Origin: Allokutzneria sp. NRRL B-24872
GTDB lineage: Bacteria; Actinomycetota; Actinomycetes; Mycobacteriales; Pseudonocardiaceae
NCBI RefSeq assembly: GCF_002155965.1
Contig: NZ_MUMH01000090.1
Span: 1 to 37,134, forward strand
Length of the DNA: 37,134 nucleotides
Reading direction: 5' to 3'
Notes under the pieces: model-generated
Databases searched by the model: none
What the model saw: only the letters and a program-made list of their open reading frames with translations
What the model was told of the DNA's origin: nothing
Part shown: positions 1-7,807 of the stretch, piece after piece
Layout of the letters: each line of letters opens with the position of its first letter
How positions within the stretch are numbered: position 1 is the stretch's first letter
Program-made: the position numbers and the translations under genes

Positions 1-220
1 GCGACCGCAACAAGGTCGCGATGTTCCGACACCCCAGCGAGGTGTGCAGACCACGCTCCTCCGCGTGCGTCGCCGCGTCGGTCTTCACAGCGGTCACAAG
101 GTTCGAGAGAGTTTCCAGGCCGCCGAGGAACGCGAGGTGTTCTTCCTCGGAAAGCCGGTAGACGTCTTGCGCTTCGAGATGATCTATCAATGTTGACTGG
201 AGTTCTGCGATATCAAACAT
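1..220 (-). CDS. DUF222/13E12-type HNH endonuclease family protein, N-terminal part (cut by window edge)
   Basis: Reading the minus strand from the ATG at 218-220 gives an open frame of 73 codons that begins MFDIAELQSTLIDHLEAQDV and runs off the window. A strong ribosome binding site (GGAGGT, about 5 nt spacing) precedes the ATG. The helical, charged N-terminus with a 'LETLSNLVTAVKTDAATHAEERG' type segment (described, not aligned) resembles the start of DUF222 proteins, whose C-terminus carries an HNH nuclease motif. That C-terminus is not visible here. The placement is supported by the structured repeat upstream (329-442), which has the same distance and orientation relative to the complete DUF222-HNH gene at 26194-27303. 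DUF222-HNH proteins are multicopy in actinobacteria (REP13E12 in Mycobacterium) and their role is unsettled. Confidence 0.7.
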   Translation of the reverse strand, partial: MFDIAELQSTLIDHLEAQDVYRLSEEEHLAFLGGLETLSNLVTAVKTDAATHAEERGLHTSLGCRNIATLLRS

Positions 221-328
221 GATCACACCTCCCTTCCTGTTGGATACCTCAATTCTAGCAAGCCCTGTGAGAGCGTCAAATCCGTTGCAGCGCAACAACA
301 ACGAGAACTTTCAGCCGCGAGCGAAACT

Positions 329-442
329 GGTCGGCTTTACCTGGGGTGCGCGTGCCATACGCTCGTCCGCGTGGGCCGGGATACCTCCCGTGCCCGCCCG
401 GCCAATGAGGGCACGCGCAAGGGGCCCCAGGTCAAGCCGACC
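329..442. repeat. Large imperfect palindrome, copy A, upstream of the DUF222 gene
   Basis: The left arm at 329-346 (GGTCGGCTTTACCTGGGG) pairs with the right arm at 425-442 with one mismatch out of 18. A second stem, TGCGCGTGCC at 347-356, pairs with GGCACGCGCA at 410-419; a 5-nt insertion on the right side forms a bulge. Inside the loop GGCCGGG (374-380) pairs with CCCGGCC (397-403). The result is one long three-part hairpin of about 114 nt. It begins 109 bp upstream of the DUF222 start at 220. A second copy with near-identical arms and a different loop lies at 27416-27521. It could be a structured RNA, a REP/BIME-like element or a bidirectional terminator. Confidence 0.8.
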
Positions 443-466
443 CCCACGCTGGTACCGGTGCGAGCG

Positions 467-562
467 GGAAGCCCAGCCGCACCCGCCGCTGATACCGGCG
501 CCAGCTGGAAGTCCAGCCGTCCCCCGCTGGAAGCCCAGCCAGTGCAAGCCGGAAGCCCAGCC
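467..562. repeat. Four short repeat units (GGAAGCCCAGCC) next to palindrome copy A
   Basis: The word GGAAGCCCAGCC, with one variant, starts at 467, 507, 529 and 551; the last three are spaced exactly 22 bp. Where it is preceded by GCT the unit is itself a mini-palindrome (GCTGG-AAGC-CCAGC) and can form a small hairpin. A single unit of the same kind occurs at 27549-27560 beside palindrome copy B, so the units belong to the same composite element and differ in copy number. The array lies between the palindrome and the 3' end of the sigma factor gene at 595. Confidence 0.75.
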
Positions 563-594
563 GTACCCCACCAAGAAACCAGCCACCACAAAGC

Positions 595-1473
595 TCAGCG
601 ACGCAAAACCGTCTCCTGCCCCACGTACGACAGCTTCGACGGGTTCCGCACGGCGTACAGCCCGCTGATGCGCCCGTCTTCGATGTGCGCGGCGACAACC
701 GTGTCGGTCTCACCGTCAAGCCGCACAAGCAACCCCGGGTGCCCGTTCACCTGAACAGCTTGCAGCGAAACAGTCTCGACCAAACGACCGAATCCACCCA
801 CGAGCAACCGCGCCACCTTGTCGGCGCCAACAATCGGGCGTGGCACGGCCTGCTTCACGCCGCCGCCGTCGCCCAAGAGCACGACATCGGGCGCGAGAAC
901 GTCGAGCAGACCCTGGACATCCCCGGTCTCGACAGCGCGCTGGAAAGCGTCGAGAACGCCACGCCTCTCGACGAGAGAAGCGGCTCCGCGCGGGCGGCGG
1001 GCCGCGACGTGGGCGCGGGCGCGGTGGGCGATCTGGCGGACGGCGGCGGGGGTCTTGCCGACGGCCTCGGCGATCTCGTCGTAGCCGAAGTCGAAGACCT
1101 CGCGCAGCACGAACACGGCGCGCTCGGTGGGCGCCAGGGTCTCCAGCACGAGGAGCATGGCCATGGACACGCTGTCGGCCAGCTCGACGTCCTCGGCGAC
1201 GTCGGGGGTGGTGAGCAGCGGCTCGGGCAGCCACGAACCGACGTAGGACTCCTTGCGCCTGCTGAGCGCGCGCAACCGCGAGAGCGCCTGGCGCGTGGTG
1301 ATGCGGACCAGGTAGGCGCGGTGGTTCTCGACGGTGCCGAGGTCGACGCCGGACCACCGCAGCCACGTCTCCTGGAGCACGTCCTCGGCGTCCGCGGCGG
1401 AGCCGAGCATCTCGTAGGCGACGGTGAACAGCAGGTTGCGGTGGGCGACGAACGCCTCGGTCGCGGGGTTCAC
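595..1473 (-). CDS. sigJ: ECF41-family RNA polymerase sigma factor (SigJ type)
   Basis: A 292-residue extracytoplasmic-function sigma factor. Sigma region 2 is at about residues 5-70 and region 4 at about 105-160 (FDFGYDEIAEAVGKTPAAVR). A C-terminal SnoaL-like extension covers about 170-292. Three hallmarks of group ECF41 are visible: WLPEP in the linker (81-85), a DGGG(V)K motif (202-207) and a C-terminal NPxKL-type motif (NPSKL, 277-281). In this group the extension replaces an anti-sigma factor and modulates activity. The GTG start at 1473 is chosen because GAGGAGG lies just upstream; longer in-frame extensions have no such site. The gene is divergent from a carboxymuconolactone-decarboxylase-like gene, the classical ECF41 partner, and both upstream regions carry ECF41-type promoters, so autoregulation plus control of the partner is likely. 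Confidence 0.93.
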   Translation of the reverse strand: MNPATEAFVAHRNLLFTVAYEMLGSAADAEDVLQETWLRWSGVDLGTVENHRAYLVRITTRQALSRLRALSRRKESYVGSWLPEPLLTTPDVAEDVELADSVSMAMLLVLETLAPTERAVFVLREVFDFGYDEIAEAVGKTPAAVRQIAHRARAHVAARRPRGAASLVERRGVLDAFQRAVETGDVQGLLDVLAPDVVLLGDGGGVKQAVPRPIVGADKVARLLVGGFGRLVETVSLQAVQVNGHPGLLVRLDGETDTVVAAHIEDGRISGLYAVRNPSKLSYVGQETVLRR

Positions 1474-1504
1474 AGGTGGCCTCCTCGGTCGGTGTCGCCC
1501 ACTA

Positions 1505-1531
1505 GACGCCACTATCCGCCGTCCTGTGACA
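1505..1531 (-). promoter_or_regulatory. ECF41-type promoter of sigJ
   Basis: On the minus strand TGTCACA (1531-1525) is followed after exactly 16 nt by CGTC (1508-1505). This matches the TGTCACA-N16-CGTC consensus described for ECF41 sigma factors. It lies about 32 bp upstream of the sigJ start, so the sigma factor probably transcribes its own gene. Confidence 0.8.
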
Positions 1532-1554
1532 TGACGCGCGTCACAACGAAGGCC

Positions 1555-1581
1555 TGTCACAGAACCCGGGGCACCGGCATC
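1555..1581 (+). promoter_or_regulatory. Near-consensus ECF41-type promoter for the CMD gene
   Basis: TGTCACA at 1555-1561 is followed after 16 nt by CATC at 1578-1581, one mismatch from the ECF41 -10 element CGTC. It lies about 44 bp upstream of the ATG at 1625. Together with the perfect site on the other strand it predicts divergent ECF41-driven transcription. Confidence 0.65.
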
Positions 1582-1624
1582 TGGTGTTCGTCCAGCACAG
1601 AACACGACGAGTGAGGACGACGCC

Positions 1625-2110
1625 ATGGACGCCAGGTTCAACCTGTTCGCCAACGAGTTCGCCGCCAAGTTCGGCAAGCGCTTCGCCAACGCCAGCACGA
1701 TGATCGAGCACTCGACGCTGCCGAAGGCCACGCAGGAGCTGGTGTCGTTGCGAGCCAGTCAGATCAACGGCTGCGCGTTCTGCATCGACATGCACACCAA
1801 GGAGGCGACGGCGGCGGGCGAGAGCGCGGTGCGGCTGCACCTGGTGGCGGCGTGGCGCGAGGCGACGGTGTTCACCGAGGCCGAGCGCGCGGCGCTGGCG
1901 CTCACCGAGGAGGGCACCCGGCTCGCCGACGCGCACGAGGGCGTCTCGGACGAGACGTGGGCGCGGGCCCGCGAGCACTACGACGACGACCAGCTCGCCG
2001 CGCTGCTGGCGCTCATCGCGCTGATCAACGCGGCGAACCGGCTCAACGTCATGGTGCGCAATCCCGCTGGGGCCTACGTGCCGGGGATGTTCGCGAGCAT
2101 GCGCGGCTGA
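1625..2110 (+). CDS. Carboxymuconolactone decarboxylase (CMD/AhpD-like) family protein
   Basis: A 161-residue all-helical protein with the CMD/AhpD redox motif CAFCIDMHTKEA: Cys50, Cys53 and His57, that is C-x2-C-x3-H. Proteins of this type either act as AhpD-like peroxidase adaptors using the CxxC dithiol or carry out lactone chemistry; the CxxC and the ECF41 partnership favour a redox role in the cytoplasm. The ATG has GAGGA 7 nt upstream. It is the typical 'COE' gene (carboxymuconolactone decarboxylase, oxidoreductase or epimerase) next to ECF41 sigma factors and the probable main target of SigJ. The natural substrate cannot be read from the sequence. Confidence 0.9.
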   Translation: MDARFNLFANEFAAKFGKRFANASTMIEHSTLPKATQELVSLRASQINGCAFCIDMHTKEATAAGESAVRLHLVAAWREATVFTEAERAALALTEEGTRLADAHEGVSDETWARAREHYDDDQLAALLALIALINAANRLNVMVRNPAGAYVPGMFASMRG

Positions 2111-2117
2111 CGAGCCC

Positions 2118-5100
2118 TCACGGCGCGTTCACCGTCCGCACGAGCACCTTGTCCCGCGCCCGCGTCACGTGCACGTAGATCAGGCGCGAGGCAACGGAGG
2201 CGCTGCGCAGGTCGGCGCTCACGTCCACAGTGGACGGATGAGCGCCGACCGCCCTGGCGATGTGGTCCTTGACGGCGACCACCTCGGCCTGCTCGGTCGC
2301 GGGACCGGCCTCCGGCAGGCCCCACGCCCGGCCGACGGTGCCGGGCAGCCAGTCGGCTTCGGCGATGTCGGTGACACTGAGCTTGGTGATCCCCCCGGCG
2401 ACGGTGGACAGCGTGATCCCGTTGGCCTCGCGGCTGTCGCCGAGGAAGTCCCTGAGCTCGGCCAGCGACACCGATGCCATGCGCCCCAACGGGAACAGCA
2501 CGGTGTTCAGCCGGAACGCGGCGAGCACGCGGTCTGCGAAGCACAGCTGGACGTCGGTGGCGAGCACGAGGCCGTCCTCGTCCTCGAAGCCCGCGAAGCG
2601 CGCCTCCACCTCGATCTCGCCGAAGTCGGGCAGGTCCGCGAAGAGCTGGAGCGCGTCGACGCGGCAGGCGAAACCGACCTGGCCGGAGCCGATGCGCGGC
2701 GCCCACTTCGCCATGTCGTGGTGCGGGACCGCCTGCACCGCCGCGTCGAGCAGGCCCTGGTGCAGGCAGCCCCGTGGAACGCCGCCCCGCCTGGCATCGA
2801 GTACCGCGGAAGCCCCGGTCGTGCCGATCTTCCAGGACTTCACGTACTGGAATGCGGGGCCGTGGAACAGCACCGCCGACTCGTAGGGCTCCAGTTGCGG
2901 CACGGAGTCGTGCAGATCGGCGAAGCGCGGCGGCGCCTGGCCGCACGGCGCGCCCACGACGACGACCGCCGTGGCGACTTCCTCGAAGTCCGCTTCGGCC
3001 TCCTGCCAGATCGACAGCCGCACCGCGAGGCCGTCGACGGTCTCGGTGACCTCGGTCCGCGAACGCAGTTTCTCCCCGGTCAGCAACCACCGCCGCAGCC
3101 GGACGTCGCGCACCTCGGTGACGCGGAGGCCGCTGTAGTCGACGGCCGCCTGCGCGAGAACGTCCACAATGGACATGAGGGGCAGCGCCGGGACCGTCCA
3201 CGTCGGACGGTAATCGCCCATCCACGTGTCAACGGCCGGGTCGAGCTCCGACTCCACGACGGCGGGCGGGCCGTCGCCAGGAACGACCCGAACACCGATG
3301 CGCTCCGCCTGGAACACACAGGTTTCATCGCCCCACAGCCACGCCTGCGCGATCACCTGCCGACCGCGCTCGTCGTCGACCACCTCAACGATCTCCGCCT
3401 CGACGCGGACGCGCCGGGTGGCCGGGGTGACCTGCCCTCGGTGCTTCCACGTGGTCTCAGCACCCAGTGCGATCGCCTCGAAGCGCGGGTGCGCGACGCC
3501 GCGGGTCAGCCCGCGCTCGGCCATGAAGACCTGGAGCAGCTGGCACACGGCTTCCACGGCGAGCGAACCGGGCAGCACGGGGTCCTGGAAGGTGTGCGCC
3601 TTGAAGAACCACTCGCCGGCGTCGACGTCCTTCTCCGCGCGAATCCGGCCGAGCCCTTCCGAGCCCGCTTCGGGCCAGTAGCCGGTGACGCGGTCGAGCA
3701 TCGACAGCATCGGTCCGCGCGCCGAGACCTCCACCGCGTGCTCGCACGAGGCGTCGAGCCATTCGCGGGACACCGGAAGTCCTTGCTGGTCCTCGAAAAC
3801 CGAGGCCGGGAAGCAACCGAACACGGTGGACAGCTCGAACACCGGAACACCGTCGGCCAGGCAGCGCACGGAGAACGACTCGATCACCACGTCCCCGCTG
3901 CGCGACACCGAAGTGATCTCAGCGTGCGTGCGCACGGTCCGCGTGTCCGGGGTGATCTCGCCGGTCGCGGTACCCGTGCTGTCGAGGTTGCGCCACACCA
4001 GCTCTGTCCCCGCGGGCAGCGCGCCGCCGAGGTAGGACGCGAGCCAGGCGCAGGGTTGCAGCGCGATCTCCGCGAGCACCGCGAACGGCATGAACTCAGT
4101 ACCGTTCTGGTCGAAGTACCACGCCTCGTCCGGCACGTCGTACTCCGCGATCACCCCGCTGCCGGGCTCGACATCGCCGTCCACCAAGGAGTTCTGCGTC
4201 CCCTTCACCGCCACGATGCGCGACATGAAGTGGTACGGAGGCCCAGGAAGGCGCGCGATCCACGACGCACCGGATTCCACGAAGGAAGGACCGAACGCGT
4301 CACCGGGCTTACCCCATGCGCACGCGAGCAGCGAGGCGCGATCGAACCGGAAACCATCGACCTCGGCGAGCGGGACCTGGTCTCCGGCGCCCTCTCCGAG
4401 GAGCTTCGAGAGCGGCCAGTCCGGAACCAGCCGTAGTGCGACTCCTTGGCAGTGGAAGGCTTTCACGCCGTCCACCGTCGCGAGCACGTCGGCGTGCAGC
4501 GTGAGCGACCCCGCGTCGAAACCCTGGACGAAAACCTCGTAGGTGATGCGCTCGTTGTCCGGTGTCGCCTGGCCACGGCAGCGCGCCGTGCAGGGCACGT
4601 CCTCGGCCAGTTCGAAGCGCCAGCCGTCCTTGGCGACCGTGCAGCCCAGCGCGGCCAGGTAGAACGCCATCGCCTGCAAACAGCCCTGGAACATCAGGGT
4701 TCCGGGCATGGACTGGTCCTCGTCGAAGAACCAGTCGTCGGGCGAGATCGGAGCTGTGGCACGCAGGTAACCACGCCCCCACGGCCCACCCTTGGGGTCG
4801 AACTCGGCCACCTCGCGCAGGAACAGCATGCGGCCGTCCTCGATCCGAGGCGTCCTGACGTGCGACTTCGTCTGCTCCCAGCCGAAGCAGTCCGCCGGTC
4901 GTCCCTCGGCGAAGGCCAAGACCTCAGCAGCGGAGAAGTTCCTTGGCGCACAAGGAAGAATCGACGCGTCGAGCGGGAGGTCGGCCATGGGCGCGGTGTC
5001 CGCCGCGTCCCACTGCACCCCGTCGGTCTCCGCCAGCTCGGCCTCGGTGAAGAAGCCCGCTTGGCCGTCCCGGACGCTCAGCCGCAGCTCGTCGCCCACG

Positions 5101-6980
5101 TGGCAGTCGTAGCGGAAGGAGAACAGCCACACGCCTTCGTGCTCGATGTGCCGATCGACGTGGATCTCGTAGCGCGGCTCGTCCCCGGCGGCGGGCAGGC
5201 TCCCGTGGAAGGTCAGCTCGCAGCCGAGCAGCCGGTAGGCGCGCTCGTCCCGGTCCAGCAGGTCCGCGCCGAGCCAGTCGGCGAGCACTTCGTCGGCCCC
5301 GGCCGCCTCGATCAGCAGCCCGGCGGGCACCCTCCCGGCGGCGTCGAGGTACCAGGTGTCGTGGTGGACCTCGGTGCGCACCAGGAAGCCCTCTGCCTCG
5401 GGAAGCGCCAGGCTCTGCTTGGGCTCCAGGCTCGCCATGTCGGCGACGATCTCGCCCCGCATGCGCAGGAACTGCTGCTGCGACCGGCGGAGCTGGGCCA
5501 TGGCCTCCTCGTGCAGCTCCGTCGCGCGCTGCACCTGGCGCGCCACCACGCCGCGCAGCGCGGGCTCGTCGATCGGCGGAGCGGAGTCACGCAGCTCCTC
5601 GAACAGCTGCGCGGTGCTGACCGGCACCCCGGCCGCGACCAGCTCCGCGACGGCGAGGCACAGCTGCCGCAGGCCGCCGGACTCGGCGTCGAAGGCCACG
5701 GCCACGTGGTCGCGGTCGCCGAGCACGCGCTTGACCCACTCCGTGCACAGCCCGCGCGGACCGTGCTCGACGAAGACGCGAACGCCGTCGTACCAGGCCT
5801 GTTCGACCGTTCCGGCGAAGTCGATCATGCCGGTGCCCTGCGCGGTCACCGCGTTCGCGGCGGTCTCGTCGGTGAGCGGGTAGGACCGCCTGCTCGCGCC
5901 GCTGTAGAAGCGCACTCCGGGCACCTCGACGGTCCGGCGCAGGTGCAGCTCGTGCCAGCGGTCGCGGACTTCGGCGAGCTCGGGCGCGTGCGCGGCGAGG
6001 TCGTAGTCGCTCAGCGCGGACTCGACGCCAAGCCTGGCAACGACATCGGCGCACGCCTGGGCCTCACCACCGATGAGGCAGACGTCGGGGGCGTTGACCG
6101 ACAACAGGTGCACGGCCGTTTCATCGGCCAGCTCCGCCATCAGCCGTTCCGCCGAGGCGTTGACCAGGTAGCTGACCCACTGCTCGCCCGGCACGCCGTC
6201 GCGCTCCCACGCCGCCCGGACCACGCGCTCCAGGTCCGCGGTGAACAGGCCGCTCTCCCAGGTGTCGCGGCACAGGTCCTCGATGTCCGGCCAGGCACCG
6301 AGTGCCAGAAGGGCCGCGGTCTCTCCCGACGAGTACCCGATCCCGGCCGACGGCCGCAGACCGAGCAGTCCCCTGCTCAGCCTGGTGTGGACGGTGCAGA
6401 GCCAGGCCGCCGACCAGATCCGGGCGAGCACTCCAGCGCCCTCGCCGAGCGGTTCGGCCGCCAGCGACGGCACCGCGCGCACCAGCTCGTGGCCCATGCC
6501 GCCGTAGGACGCGGAACCGTTGGTGTAGACGAAACCGATCTCTCCGCCGACCGGCTCGTCCCGGTAGCGCGCACCAGCGGGCAGCTCGCCGCCGTCAACC
6601 AGCCAGCGCCGCGCCTCGTCCCACGGCGCCGCGTGTTCTCCTTCTGCGACAAGGACGAGCCGCGCCGGACCGGTGTCGGCCTCGCGCCGCGCGTCAAGCG
6701 CCTCCAGCACCTCCGCGCGGTCGGCACCGGAGAACACGTGCAGTCGCGGGCCCAGCGCTCCGGTCGACGCGGCGTCGACCGCCTCGTCGGCCATCCTCAG
6801 GAACGCCTCGTGGCTGTCGGCGAGCCTGCGCTGGCACTCCGCGTGCGCCTCGGCGGCCTTCTGGCAGGCGTTGTCCATGATCGCCGACCACGGCGCCGCC
6901 GAGGACGGGACGGGGACGGGCTCGGAGGGGGGCCGCTGGCAGAGCTGACCGTCGGTCGTACCGGTGATTCGCGCGGTCAT
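2118..6980 (-). CDS. PUFA-synthase-like (Pfa3/PfaC-type) orphan megasynthase: acyltransferase plus multiple dehydratase/hotdog domains
   Basis: About 1620 residues. Residues 1-140 are a linker-like helical segment. An acyltransferase domain follows (about 145-470) with GYSSG at 215-219 (Ser217; Tyr replaces the usual His) and a late 'EHGPRG' motif. The rest resembles PfaC-type hotdog domains. The first has 'WYLDAAGRVPAG'. The second has WFFDEDQSMPGTL, where the FabA-type catalytic His is missing. The third has 'WYFDQNGTEFMPFAVL'. The fourth has AHTFQDPVLPGSL, with the His present. A PKS-type dehydratase half with HGPAFQ follows. The last ~85 residues hold a helix like the PPTase WxxK motif (EVVAVKDHIARAV), but too short for an intact PPTase. 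No KS, CLF, ACP, KR or ER is present. The start is uncertain: ATG at 6980 has AAGGAG 12 nt upstream, and an in-frame ATG at 7064 is possible. It follows the SDR gene on the same strand, so co-transcription is likely. Product unknown. Confidence 0.75.
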   Translation of the reverse strand: MTARITGTTDGQLCQRPPSEPVPVPSSAAPWSAIMDNACQKAAEAHAECQRRLADSHEAFLRMADEAVDAASTGALGPRLHVFSGADRAEVLEALDARREADTGPARLVLVAEGEHAAPWDEARRWLVDGGELPAGARYRDEPVGGEIGFVYTNGSASYGGMGHELVRAVPSLAAEPLGEGAGVLARIWSAAWLCTVHTRLSRGLLGLRPSAGIGYSSGETAALLALGAWPDIEDLCRDTWESGLFTADLERVVRAAWERDGVPGEQWVSYLVNASAERLMAELADETAVHLLSVNAPDVCLIGGEAQACADVVARLGVESALSDYDLAAHAPELAEVRDRWHELHLRRTVEVPGVRFYSGASRRSYPLTDETAANAVTAQGTGMIDFAGTVEQAWYDGVRVFVEHGPRGLCTEWVKRVLGDRDHVAVAFDAESGGLRQLCLAVAELVAAGVPVSTAQLFEELRDSAPPIDEPALRGVVARQVQRATELHEEAMAQLRRSQQQFLRMRGEIVADMASLEPKQSLALPEAEGFLVRTEVHHDTWYLDAAGRVPAGLLIEAAGADEVLADWLGADLLDRDERAYRLLGCELTFHGSLPAAGDEPRYEIHVDRHIEHEGVWLFSFRYDCHVGDELRLSVRDGQAGFFTEAELAETDGVQWDAADTAPMADLPLDASILPCAPRNFSAAEVLAFAEGRPADCFGWEQTKSHVRTPRIEDGRMLFLREVAEFDPKGGPWGRGYLRATAPISPDDWFFDEDQSMPGTLMFQGCLQAMAFYLAALGCTVAKDGWRFELAEDVPCTARCRGQATPDNERITYEVFVQGFDAGSLTLHADVLATVDGVKAFHCQGVALRLVPDWPLSKLLGEGAGDQVPLAEVDGFRFDRASLLACAWGKPGDAFGPSFVESGASWIARLPGPPYHFMSRIVAVKGTQNSLVDGDVEPGSGVIAEYDVPDEAWYFDQNGTEFMPFAVLAEIALQPCAWLASYLGGALPAGTELVWRNLDSTGTATGEITPDTRTVRTHAEITSVSRSGDVVIESFSVRCLADGVPVFELSTVFGCFPASVFEDQQGLPVSREWLDASCEHAVEVSARGPMLSMLDRVTGYWPEAGSEGLGRIRAEKDVDAGEWFFKAHTFQDPVLPGSLAVEAVCQLLQVFMAERGLTRGVAHPRFEAIALGAETTWKHRGQVTPATRRVRVEAEIVEVVDDERGRQVIAQAWLWGDETCVFQAERIGVRVVPGDGPPAVVESELDPAVDTWMGDYRPTWTVPALPLMSIVDVLAQAAVDYSGLRVTEVRDVRLRRWLLTGEKLRSRTEVTETVDGLAVRLSIWQEAEADFEEVATAVVVVGAPCGQAPPRFADLHDSVPQLEPYESAVLFHGPAFQYVKSWKIGTTGASAVLDARRGGVPRGCLHQGLLDAAVQAVPHHDMAKWAPRIGSGQVGFACRVDALQLFADLPDFGEIEVEARFAGFEDEDGLVLATDVQLCFADRVLAAFRLNTVLFPLGRMASVSLAELRDFLGDSREANGITLSTVAGGITKLSVTDIAEADWLPGTVGRAWGLPEAGPATEQAEVVAVKDHIARAVGAHPSTVDVSADLRSASVASRLIYVHVTRARDKVLVRTVNAP

Positions 6981-7090
6981 CGCGGACTGGCGCTCCTTCG
7001 CTGGCGAGGCGAGAAGGATCTCATGTTCGATCAAGCCGCCCGCGCAGCCCCCGCCCGCATTCACTCAGCTGTGTCCACTGAGGACTGCGG

Positions 7091-7807
7091 TCACCAAGGA
7101 ATCGGCGTGCCGTCCCACGCCACGAAGGAGCCGGTCGGTCCGTCATCCGGTAGCAGGGCAAGGCGAACGGCTCCCTCGGCGGCCTCCGCGGGGTCGCCGC
7201 CGGCGAAGGAGTTCATGGCCGTGGCGCGCGGTCCCGGGCCCAGGGCGTTCACCTTGCACCCCGCTCCGGCAAGGGCTTGCGCGTACAGGACGGTCAGCGC
7301 GTTCAAGGCGGCCTTCGACGTCCGGTACGCCACCGACGCCGCGTCGACCGGGAACCGCGTGGAACTCCATTCCAGCGACGCGAGCCCACTGGAGATGTTG
7401 ACGATGCGCGGGCTCGCGGAGCGGCGGAGCGCGGGCAGGAAGGCCTCGGTCACCGCGACCACGCCGAACACGTTGACCTCGTAGGCCCGGCGGAAGCCCT
7501 CGACGTCCGGCCCGGTGGTCATGATCCCGGCGTTGTTGACCAGGACGTCCAGCCTGCCGATCTGCTCGGCTGCCTCAGCCACGCCGTCGGTGACGTCGAG
7601 GACGAGCAGTCGCGCGTTCGCCCCGATCTCGTCGACCGCGCGCTGACCGTCGTCCGCGTCGCGCGAGCCGATGTGCACGATGAGGCCCGCCTCGGCCAAC
7701 TGCCGGGCGATCTCCTTGCCGATGCCCCGGTTGGCGCCGGTGACCAGTGCTGTGCGCTTGTCCGTGTCTTTATCCACAACGTCCTTGTCCACAACGTCTT
7801 TGTCCAC
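7091..7807 (-). CDS. SDR family NAD(P)-dependent oxidoreductase
   Basis: A classical short-chain dehydrogenase/reductase of about 238 residues. The cofactor motif TGANRGIG lies near residues 23-30, followed by NNAG, the catalytic Ser in NISSG and the YxxxK pair in AYRTSK. It probably reduces or oxidises a small carbonyl or alcohol in the cytoplasm; the substrate is not predictable. The N-terminus is odd: three 15-bp repeats encode VVDKD-like units directly before the Rossmann fold. GTG at 7805-7807 is taken as start; other GTGs lie just upstream and none has a clear Shine-Dalgarno. The gene is divergent from an XRE/MmyB-type regulator, a very common actinomycete pairing in which the regulator controls the SDR. 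The megasynthase gene lies directly downstream. Confidence 0.88.
   Translation of the reverse strand: MDKDVVDKDVVDKDTDKRTALVTGANRGIGKEIARQLAEAGLIVHIGSRDADDGQRAVDEIGANARLLVLDVTDGVAEAAEQIGRLDVLVNNAGIMTTGPDVEGFRRAYEVNVFGVVAVTEAFLPALRRSASPRIVNISSGLASLEWSSTRFPVDAASVAYRTSKAALNALTVLYAQALAGAGCKVNALGPGPRATAMNSFAGGDPAEAAEGAVRLALLPDDGPTGSFVAWDGTPIPW

Noticed and set aside
467-562. Possible CRISPR array (regularly spaced short repeats)
   Set aside because: Units are only 12 bp, spacers are about 10 bp and similar to each other, there are four units, and no cas gene is in the window.
311-728. Several overlapping open frames in the palindrome region
   Set aside because: They overlap each other on both strands, translate the GC-rich repeat and lack ribosome binding sites; the region is better explained as a structured repeat.
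1525-1545. CRP/FNR-like palindrome TGTGAC-N9-GTCACA
   Set aside because: The spacing does not fit the TGTGA-N6-TCACA consensus, and the left half is fully explained as the ECF41 -35 element at the correct distance from its -10.
2169-7484. Very long open frames on the plus strand opposite the megasynthase gene
   Set aside because: They are antisense shadows caused by the G/C third-position bias: Arg/Gly/His/Pro-rich translation, no domain motifs, while the minus strand shows clear AT and hotdog motifs.
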